NCBI GenBank assembly: GCA_000310025.1
Contig: FN649745.1
Span: 150,867-175,206 of the forward strand
From: Ectocarpus siliculosus
Lineage: Eukaryota; Sar; Phaeophyceae; Ectocarpales; Ectocarpaceae
Length of the DNA: 24,340 nucleotides
Reading direction: 5' to 3'
Shown here: one piece after another, positions 8,438 through 16,664 of the stretch
Numbering within the stretch: position 1 is the first letter of the stretch
Layout of the letters: every line of letters begins with the position of its first letter
Made by a program: the position numbers and the translations under genes
The notes under the pieces: generated by a model
Seen by the model: only the letters and a program-made list of their open reading frames with translations
The model's database searches: none
What the model was told of the DNA's origin: nothing

Positions 8438-10604
8438 CTGCAAAAACGGGACGGAAGGGATGAAAACGGAACGCGGCAGACGGGATGGGTGATTGTGGGA
8501 CGCGTACCGGGGAAGACGGTGGATGGGTTGAACGAGAACTATAGAGGGGTGGTAATTGACGAGACGGAACGGAACAGACGGAACGGAGAAACCGGATATG
8601 GCACGGGAACTGGAACTGGAACTGGAACTGGAACCTGTTTCAAGGAACCATTGCTGTTTCGAGGAACACTAACGAACACCAACCGTAGAGGAGTATCAAA
8701 ATCTTCGGCTTGGAAATGACCAGGGTTCTTCAGGAGTCAAGCAACTCGTCGAATGACCCGGTATATCAGCTCATCCACTACAGGCCATACCCTGATCTGG
8801 CATGTGACATTGCTCAGTCCGCCCGGACTCATCTTTGACCGGACGGCCCTAGCATGAAATGGTCCGTCAGTCACGGGTCACAACAAACCGGCTCACGGGA
8901 AAAGCCACGGGTAAATATCTGCCCGCTTACAGGTGTGGTCTAAAACGTCGCCAGTGTACAATCAGTTCGTGATACTGTGCGTGAAAACTACGGATCGGAA
9001 GTTTTCTGTATGGTCCTGTGTCACGCATCCAGTCCCAGAAAAGACACGACGGAGGTGGCGTTTACACGACCCGTGAATCATATCGATCGATCTACGACCT
9101 GATTGCCCCCTGTCTTTAAGACCCGCAAATGTGAAAATGTGCCTGAATAAGTTCTTGAGGTAACGAAAACAACGCTGAAAAACCCATGCTCGCAACTCTA
9201 CCTAAAGCTGTGTTTTGCCCTACCTCACCAGTCTGCTGACCAATGACAATACTTACTTACGGTAGTCTTCTGTGAGGAAAATGCGTTTTCTAGTCAGCGG
9301 GCCCCCGCCAGGGGGGGGGGTGATTGGACGATATGGGTCCAGTCTGCGGCAATGCGTGTCATGTGCCCTACCGGCTACACAACACTGCTGTGGCATCTTG
9401 TACGACCGATGGTATGTACATACATGTATGCATACACCTCACAATAGAAAAAACTTTCCTCTCTTGAATCAGAAATAACAAATACTTGCGTCAAAAGAAC
9501 GCCTCCCCTGAATTGACTGCCTTGACGGCCAGTACGTCGCGCTAACCACAGGAACACCCACTATTGCTACTGCCGTCTAGGCTAACCATGAAGGCCCCCT
9601 TCCAACACTCTCTCCGCGCTGCGTTTGTTGAGCACTGCCTTTCTTTCGCCCTATATATCGGTGGAATCCCTTTTGGCGAGCGTGTCCATGTATGCATGTA
9701 CATGTACTACCTGCAATACCCTTAACAGCAAGCTGTATTATGCCGAAGCTTACAGAACGGGTCCGCAGTAAAGGAACGTCGAAATCGAGTCGAGCCTCAA
9801 ACCCTTAATTGGGGTCGAAGGACCAGCCGAAGTAATCCACACTAAATATCATGCCACTTACATTGCAAGGTCCCCATTCGGCACGTGGGCGCCAGGTCTC
9901 CAAAGGGTGACGCAAGATGATGATACAATATACATACCCGAACGCTTTCATGGATGATGGTTATTGGGGTATCGTTAGGAGTCTCGAGGCAGTGCTGTTT
10001 ATGTGTGCGCAAAAGGATTCGTGCCAGAGGTCTCGACGCAGTGCGTGTGAGCTGAGAGTTGCCGAAAGGCCTTTCGGCAAGCTGCACAAGAGATGTCGCC
10101 AGGCCTTTCGGCAAGCTGCAGGACAGTACAAGAATATCGACTGGATGGACTGCTGACAAAAGGGTTGTACATTCAAAGCCGCGACATCCAGTGCGTGTTG
10201 CTGGAAATACCACACATACGTCTACATACCCAGGCACAACACCTGGTATGCGTTCAACAGATCGAATGGATAACACCACCTCGCTAAATTTTCTTACTAT
10301 TATGCACTACACGGGGAATCAAATATAGACGCACCCATCTAAGACAGCCTAGTAATGAAATTTACTTCGCTCTGAGTACTGTTCTGGTAGAAATCAAAAT
10401 GCCCGGTTGCCTCTAATAGAATCCTCTATCCCATAAAATATTTTTGAAAGTCCACCCGTTTCAACGAGCGTGCGGCGTATTTACCAAAATTTAACATTTG
10501 ACATTCAATTCAACAATTTGACTTGCTTTTGCATCGCGCACATGCTCGTACTATGCCCCTGCTATGCGGTACTGGCAAGTGAAACATGGCATTTCACTGG
10601 ATGT
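8438..10604. other. No supportable gene; GGAACT hexamer repeat
   Basis: The stretch contains a small hexanucleotide tandem repeat (GGAACT, about five units, 8606-8634). It also has palindromic purine-pyrimidine alternations (9413-9436 and 9688-9708) and otherwise unstructured sequence. If the exon at 12640-12177 belongs to the TPR-like gene, this would be intron. Confidence 0.45.
10059..10121. repeat. 22-bp perfect palindrome with a direct half-copy
   Basis: TTGCCGAAAGGCCTTTCGGC followed by AA (10059-10080) equals its own reverse complement. The right half and flank (AGGCCTTTCGGCAAGCTGCA) recur at 10101-10120. It could be a dyad protein-binding site or the remains of a duplication. Confidence 0.85.
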
Positions 10605-11088
10605 ACAGCCGTCGTCGTATCGTGGAGAACGAACGGTGGGAAGGGGGCACTGCTGTTGGGCAGTCACGGTGATGCAGCAAAAAATAACAGTGATCTATGA
10701 AGGATTCCCCCCGTCCTTGGTCGAACATGCCTTCTTAAACTGAGACCCAACAGAAAATCGCTGGGCTGGTACATGGCGCTCGTGACCTGACGATCATGGA
10801 GTTCGACGCATCGAAACAACCCCATGATTCTACTTGGGTTACAAGGCCCACAGACTTTCTAACCCGAGTAGAATCGTGGGGTCTCTCGACGCGTCGAACT
10901 CCATTATGGTCACGTCACGAACACCGGCAACCAGACCAGCGATTTGCTGTTGGTCTCCGTTTAAGAAGGCATGTTCGACCAGGGAAGGGGGGGTATCCTT
11001 AATCCATCGCTTTTAGCTGCATCACCGTGACTGCCCAACAGCAGTGCCCCCTTTCCACCGTTCGTTCTCCACGAGATGACGACGGGTG
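10605..11088. mobile_element. Foldback element with arms of about 235 bp
   Basis: The left arm (about 10605-10840) and the reverse complement of the right arm (about 10861-11088) align over nearly their whole length with substitutions and small indels. Shared blocks include CGTGGAGAACGAACGGTGG, GGGGGCACTGCTGTTGGGCA, GTCACGGTGATGCAGC, GTCGAACATGCCTTCTTAAA, TGGAGTTCGACGC and GATTCTACTYGGGTT. The loop is only 20 bases (10841-10860). No transposase is encoded, so this is a non-autonomous foldback transposon or MITE-like element. A read-through transcript would form a long imperfect hairpin. No clear target-site duplication was identified. Confidence 0.85.
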
Positions 11089-11259
11089 TTCGATGCGGCG
11101 AGCTTAGTCCGCATCTGAGCCTGACCCACGTGTCGATCGAACGGTCAGGCCATGACCCATGGAAAGCCCTGAATCCCTACCCCCCCCCCCCCACAAGATG
11201 CCGAACACCCTTAGCAGGATGCAGCGCACCCTTCATGCGACTCGCCGAATACCTCACGG

Positions 11260-11545
11260 CGCTTCGCGCTTGGTGATGTGAGAGCCTGGTCCGGCGAGAA
11301 CCCGGCGTGCTCAGTCCCGGCTTTGTAGGGGTGCGAGGTCAATGGTCTAACGACTACGGCATGCACGACTATGAGTACCCCCCACCACCACCATCATTAA
11401 GCCACCTTTGGCAAAGTAGGAAGGAACGATTGGCCACCGGTGATCGGTCCTGTGGGAACAACCTCCGTCCTCTCGACGACGCGTGACCAATGTTCTAACC
11501 GCTAAGGCATGCAAAACATAAAAGAGTACGCCTCCCCCCCCTCCC
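11260..11545 (-). repeat. SINE-like family B, two head units in tandem
   Basis: On the minus strand two related units start GTACTC...GCATGCC.TAG.CGTTAGA.CATTG (heads at about 11541-11485 and 11378-11325). GCATGCCTTAGCGGTTAGAAC resembles a tRNA A box with D-arm. In the second unit GGGTTCTCGCC about 55 bases further on could be a degenerate B box. A third copy lies at 14230-14300. Assignment as tRNA-derived SINE is inference. The repeated family itself is visible. Confidence 0.55.
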
Positions 11546-12176
11546 CCTCCCTCCGACAACAACAATAATCTCACCGCAAGATGTGTGATTTTCAGCGGCC
11601 ACCCAGTGGCAAAACTCTGGGAAACCATTCGGGAGTTCCTCGATCATGAGAGCCTGGGGAACAGATCTGGAGCCCAACACCTACACAGAGCACGGGTAGA
11701 AATAGTAGAATAGTAGACAAGCGCAGAGGGCCCTCGATCAGCGAGTGATTGCAGCACTACGTCGTGAACGAACGCCAGCGCGCTAGACAAATTGGCGGTG
11801 GAAAGTAGTAAATCGTAGTAGGCAGGATCAGTAGATTGGTGGGCAGCAGTAGGAGAAAAATAGAGATTTGGAGCCAGCGGTAGCAATCGTAGAGCTGTGC
11901 AGCGAAACACACAGGCCTGGTGGAATGGGACAGAAGCCTGTGGCATATAACACTCAATCCGAGCAGAACACAACAAAAAAAGGAAGGAAAACGCGACGAC
12001 CAACCAGCAAGGGCAACCCGACAACACCGCCCCAATTGGGAGTCAAGCAATCCATGCGCTGGCGCTACACACAGCTGCCTGGCACTCTCGCCACGGTCGC
12101 CACCTTTACCAGGACCGCACGTGCCTCCCGGGGTACAACACCACCACAGCAGTCCGAACCACCACCGCCACCACAC
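11546..12176. other. No supportable exon
   Basis: Open minus-strand frames continue past the exon at 12640-12177 (to 11757) but become Trp/Cys- and hydrophobic-rich without pattern, as expected for intron read-through. A CT/C-rich stretch lies at 11531-11556. Confidence 0.4.
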
Positions 12177-12640
12177 CTGATCGCTGTACCAGTCCGGAAA
12201 GCCCTTGAGCATGTCCTTCGCGAACGACTGCCACTTCTTGAGGGCGGTGAACCCGAGCCGCTCCGCCCCTTCCCTCGACTTGGCGAACGCCGTCCAGAGC
12301 GGGGAGACCCCGGAGGTGGCGGCCCCCTTCTTGCCGGCCTTCCCCGCCTTGCTCGACGCAGCCGCCGCCGCCGCCGCCGCCGCGGGCTTGCCGCTCTTCC
12401 CCCCCCCGCCGCTGCTAGCCTTGTCGGCTTTCTTGGTCGGCGCCTTCTTCGACTGTTTCGGCGGCCGCGGTATTTCCTCTTCCGCTTCGGATCCGGAATT
12501 GTCCCACATGGGCGGGGGGGGCTCCTCCTCGTCCTCTCCCCCCCCATCCTCGTCACCGCTTTCTGCGTCTCCCCCCTCCTCCGAGTCCTCGCTCTCGGTG
12601 TCTTCCTCTTCTTCTAGCTCTTCCTCGGCATCGGACTCCC
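12177..12640 (-). CDS. Long exon: acidic / Lys-Ala-rich / Trp-containing protein segment
   Basis: The exon has 464 bp (two bases plus 154 codons), acceptor TTTTGACTACAG. Residues 1-38 are almost all Asp/Glu/Ser/Gly and residues 39-60 Pro/acidic. Residues 61-110 are Lys-rich and include a run of nine Ala. Residues 111-154 form a compact segment with PLWTAFAKSREGAERLGFTA, LKKWQSFAKDM and FPDWYSDQ. Acidic-then-basic low complexity is common in chromatin and nucleolar proteins, but I recognise no family. The likely donor is CAG then GTGTGG at 12176. A better-looking GTAAAG donor at about 12105 would leave phase 1 and could splice to the exon at 8437, at the price of adding an odd Trp-rich tail. 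So it may be a 5' exon of the TPR-like gene or part of another gene. Confidence 0.6.
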
Positions 12641-14221
12641 CTGTAGTCAAAAGGTCAAGAGTTTTGTTTGGGAGAGCATGCATGCCTTTGCCGCGCCAGG
12701 CACCCCAGGTGTATCTAGTAGGAAAAAAAAGACTAAAATAGGTTCATACGCCTTTGATGCTGACACTCGAGTGTCGACACAAGATGAAAATATGTGATGG
12801 GTTCGGATGACTTTCGTCCTGCGCATACATATGCCTGGTTTCTCTCTCGCGGGGCCTCGTCTTGGCGTTGGTTGAACGGCCTCTCTCCTGACAACTGTTG
12901 AACTTGACTTGTGGGACGCAGGGACAAACAATAACAGAATGGAGGCGGCCTTCGGGCACACACTTAACAGATCTCTTTGTACTGTTTCGGCCGACCAATC
13001 AGCAACGTCGGCGGCGGCGGGTTTCCACGCAGTGTATGCATGTTGTGATGTATTATTGTCCTATCGTGTGGTATATGTTCGGCTCTCGACCCTCACGGCA
13101 TTCGCTCCAATCAAGCTTCTTCTCGCTGTGTATCGCAACCAGACTTTGTCTGTCTGTCTGTCTGTACCCCTGTCTGCTTGTCCGTCCGCCTGTCTTCCTC
13201 AGTCTCAGCCTCTGGGTATGTCTCTCTCTTTCGTATGCAGTGTGCAGCTTCTTCACAATGCCTCTGACGATACTTGTGCTATTCAAATACTGTATGTCGA
13301 GCCGGCGTCGTTCGCGAATGCTGCTGCTGCGGGCCTGGGTACTTGGAAAAAGTAGATGTCGTGGGCCCCATCAGGATGGGAACCTCAGTTCCCGAGTGCG
13401 GATGATTGCCACCACACTACAGTCGCCAGGTGGAGCTCGACTGCTCTCCCGACCCGGGGGTCACGAGACTGTCAACTGTCACTTATTCATGACGCAACCA
13501 CGCGTGTCGCTTCCGACGGAACATGAGCAGCTGTACTCTTCGCTATGCTACAACAGGCAACCTCCACGTTGCAACCGACGGCAAAAACCGAACCAAAAAA
13601 GGACAAAAAACCGACAAAAATCAGAGTCAATTATGCTCTATGCCCTAAAAGTTGCAACCGACGGCATACACGGAACCAAAAGGATAAAACAAAATAAATA
13701 AGAGTCAATTATACCCTAAAAACGAACAAGATACACATTACATCGTTGTAACAATAGGCAACGAGCACGACGTATGTACATCATCCCCGAAAAATCACGG
13801 CAGTGGTATTACCTTGAAGCGGAGGCGGGCCATCATCAGCCATGACTTTTTGCTATACTTGCTGCTGCTGGGTCTTTGGTTTCGCTCCCTAAGGCCTCAG
13901 CCCCTTCACGAGACAAAAAACGAGGACGGCAAAAAGTGAGGGAACAGCGGGCGGTGTGAGGAGACGTTTGAAAAAATACAGCACTTCCACCGACAGGCCA
14001 ATAAACCATTCCGCCCCCCTCTGCGTGTCAAAATGGTAGCAACGTTATCCTCCGCTTGACGGCAGAGTGGAGAGTGCCCCCCCCGGTTCTCTATATCATG
14101 GCGGGAGATTTTTATACACGCTATGTAGACAGACTACATACTCGCTGCATGTTGTCGGTATGTAGACAGACTTTGATATACTTGGACTTGTTTGGGCTCT
14201 TTGGACGGACCTACACAGGGG
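12641..14221. other. No supportable gene
   Basis: The stretch holds a short palindrome (GACACTCGAGTGTC, about 12763), a CTGT microsatellite (13148-13165) and an A-rich tandem duplication (listed separately). The 267-codon open frame at 12898-13701 crosses both simple repeats and has no domain signal. Upstream exons of the 12640 exon should lie here, but none is convincing. Confidence 0.45.
13568..13720. repeat. Tandem duplication, units of 83 and 70 bp
   Basis: Units at 13568-13650 and 13651-13720 both begin GTTGCAACCGACGGCA. They continue with an A-rich middle (GAACCAAAA...) and end AGAGTCAATTAT...CCCTAAAA. The second has lost about 13 bases. The duplication is local, with no coding potential seen. 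Confidence 0.85.
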
Positions 14222-14300
14222 GGGGGGGGGTGTACTCATGTTTTGCATGCACTGCCGGTTAGACCATTGACCACGCGTCAGAGGACGGAGTACGGGGGAG
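14222..14300 (+). repeat. SINE-like family B, third copy (fragment)
   Basis: A G-run is followed by TGTACTCATGTTTTGCATGC and then CGGTTAGACCATTGACCACGCGTC...AGAGGACGGAG. This matches the reverse complement of 11541-11470 over about 65 bases. Confidence 0.6.
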
Positions 14301-14484
14301 GGAAAAGAAGCGGAACATAATATCTGCATCGCCGACCACAGTATGAACGTATAAACCCACACCAAGAGTATCACAAGACTGTCTAAGTTAAAAGAAGGCG
14401 TTGGGAGGCATGTTCTTGGCGGCCAAATACGTTGGCGAGGCTGTGGGTACCTGTCTGCGCCTCTGGTGGCAGACAAATCCCATC

Positions 14485-14637
14485 CTTGTGTGGGAGGCGC
14501 CTATTAATAACATCATGGCGGCGATGGAACCGTCTCGTCGAGAGCATTCCGGAAACGGAAAATTTGATGATGGCATTCTCTTCGTCATAGCGCAATCGAG
14601 CTTTTCAAAATCGGCCCAGGGGGTGCGGCATCTAATG
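14485..14637 (-). mobile_element. MITE family M, copy 3 (truncated)
   Basis: The stretch matches the reverse complement of the copy at 14957-15165. It starts near ATGGCGGCGATGGAACCGTC and runs through GTCTCGTCGAGAGC, a GGCATTCTCTTC block, GCAATCGAGCTTTTCAAAA and TCGGCCCAGGGGGTG. Only one terminal repeat is well preserved. Flanking similarity to its left fades out. Confidence 0.65.
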
Positions 14638-14956
14638 TATTTTCAGGCGGAACGATTAACTCGAGGGCGGGCGTGACGGGATGCAACAACCCTCCCACGG
14701 CCCTACTACTTATTGCAAACGTGACAGGTCCTTCCCCCCAAGACACCCACCGACGGTACGACCGCCAGTTCGATTCGAGGATAGCGGCCAAAGGTAAGGA
14801 TGGGAAACGCTTCATCTGCTGTATCCCCCCCCCGTTCGCGAACACATCAACCACCCTAATCTAGTCACTGCTTAGGCGTGAGACAAGTCGGGAAAAGATG
14901 CGACCAAAAGGCAGGCAGCGTTTTCGTCTGTCCAAGCCGCACCTGGCTACTGCTGT

Positions 14957-15165
14957 AGGTTGCACAAGATACCACACCCCCGGGACCGATTTTCAAAGCG
15001 CGATTACTCCACCAGGAAGAGTATGCCAAACTCAATAACACGTTTTCGGAAAGCTGTCGACGAGACGGTTCCGACCCCGCCATTTTCGGCACCGTTAACT
15101 GCTGCTTCTACCGAGTAATCGAGCTTTGAAAATCGGTCCAGGGGGTGTGATATCTTACGCAACCC
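14957..15165. mobile_element. MITE family M, copy 1 (intact terminal inverted repeats)
   Basis: Terminal inverted repeats of about 52 bp (14957-15009 and 15113-15165) match with few differences: RGTTGC.YAAGATAYCACACC, then GGACCGATTTTCAAAGC and CGATTACTC. The internal 100 bp includes ACGTTTTCGGAAAGCTGTCG and shows no coding capacity. The element is about 210 bp. I could not identify a clear target-site duplication, so the superfamily is unassigned. Confidence 0.85.
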
Positions 15166-16541
15166 ACGGTACGCGAAAGAAAGATGGGGCACCCAAGAAA
15201 GCAGCAAGGCACGGTGAGGTAGGTCACCACTGGAGGGGTCACTGGATATTGTACATCCATACGCGCACGTGTAATAAAACACACCCTCGACAGGCACCAC
15301 AAGCACGCGCAACGACAGATGCGTACTACCCACGCCGTTCCCAGCACCCGAATACGCGATTACACGTCGTAGTTTGCATGTACTCCGAGTAAACAACAAC
15401 GGCACGTACCAGGACGGCTGGTGGCGGCACACATGTTCTGCGACGGAAGGAGGGTGCAGCTGCCCGGAGGCGGTTTGCGTCGGGATACAAGTAGAGCGGA
15501 GAGGCCTGGCATAGACACCCATGAGCCGTGTGTGTCAACGCCGAACAAGCCACCCGTTGTACTACAAGATACAGCGGTAGCCAAGTGCCGTGCTTGTTCT
15601 CCCAAGCCTAAACATGTTTGAACACTTCCAACCCATGGCAGTGTATGTACTACCGCGGGGTTCGCAGCTGGATTGGTTCGCGGTGAAACTAAGGTGGAGC
15701 AATCGTGTCTCTCCGTGGGTCTCTCTCTCTCTGGTAGACTCAAGCACCCACAGCAGTGAGTGCAAGAGACATGGCATCTGGAAAGAGTTGCATGTATTAT
15801 CAGGGGACGTGATGAAGCGAGAAGGTCGCCCGTTTCGAACAAGTGAAGGGGCAATCTTGTCACGCAAACCATCTCTCAGGCCAAACAGAAATCTGTGCGG
15901 GCAATAGATCAAGCATGTATTTGGTAGTAGTCGCTGGTTTCATGATACGGAACAACGGGCGCGCTAGTTGCAACGGCAGCTACAGACACATCGCTCTTTG
16001 GGGGACTGAGATTACGAGATAGGGTAACCTCGACCCATCCAAAAGGGCACAAGCTTACTTGTCGCCTACACAAGGAAACAGGAAGAAGCCTGAGGAGGGG
16101 TAAACATTTCAACGTGCCCTCACCGCTTCCTCTGGTGTACTCGACCTCCTCTTTCTCTGCCACTGCCTCACCTCCTCTCTGATCTATCTATCTTCCGCGC
16201 GGTGTTCTGGCTCTCGGCTCCCCCGGCTCTCCGGGACCGTGAGGCGGTCCGCAGACGAGAATCGTGCGGAGGTTGCTCAAAGTACAATCTGCAGGTCCCC
16301 CCTAGAGGCAGTCCGGCAGTCGATTGTGTCTCAACACAGGTCAGTTAGATGGATGTGCGAGCCTTGTGCTCTGCTCTGAGCAGCTGCCGCGCAGTCGGCG
16401 CAGGGCGGCTGCAGTGAAATTCTCTTCGCTTAAAGTACAGGCCAGAAATACGGCCGGTATTTGGACAAGGCGGTCCCAAAATCACGACGACTACCGCTGA
16501 GCAGAACCGTGTACAATATATACACACCATCCGTGGGCATC
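15166..16541. other. Intergenic region upstream of the C2CD5-like gene
   Basis: No gene is supported. Overlapping open frames on both strands at 15360-15900 lack domain features. An AT-rich CAATATATAC stretch (16514-16523) lies only about 20-30 bases before the chosen ATG. It would be a TATA element only with a very short 5' UTR, so I do not call a promoter. Confidence 0.4.
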
Positions 16542-16664
16542 ATGCCATCGTCTGTACGAGTCCGGGTGGTGGAGGCGAGGGATCTGCCGGAGATGGACCG
16601 CACCGTCAGGGGGGAGTTCTGCACAGATGCTTACGTGGACATCAAGTTCCGCAACTATGAGCAG
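16542..16664 (+). CDS. C2CD5-like exon 1 (first C2 strands)
   Basis: The exon has 41 codons, phase 0, donor CAG then GTACTA. It codes for MPSSVRVRVVEARDLPEMDR through YVDIKFRNYEQ. It includes the first Ca2+ loop, with Asp19 and Asp29. A three-residue insertion separates them compared with animal C2CD5. Confidence 0.85.

Noticed and set aside
11868-12617. 249-codon plus-strand open frame opposite the acidic exon
   Set aside because: It is the antisense of the GC-rich exon at 12177-12640. The minus frame has splice borders and a sensible acidic/basic composition.
12898-13701. 267-codon open frame on the plus strand
   Set aside because: It runs across a CTGT microsatellite and an A-rich tandem duplication, has no domain-like segment and no supporting splice or start context.
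16505-16525. TATA box before the C2CD5-like start
   Set aside because: It lies only about 20-30 bases from the ATG, and the surrounding region shows no transcription start evidence.
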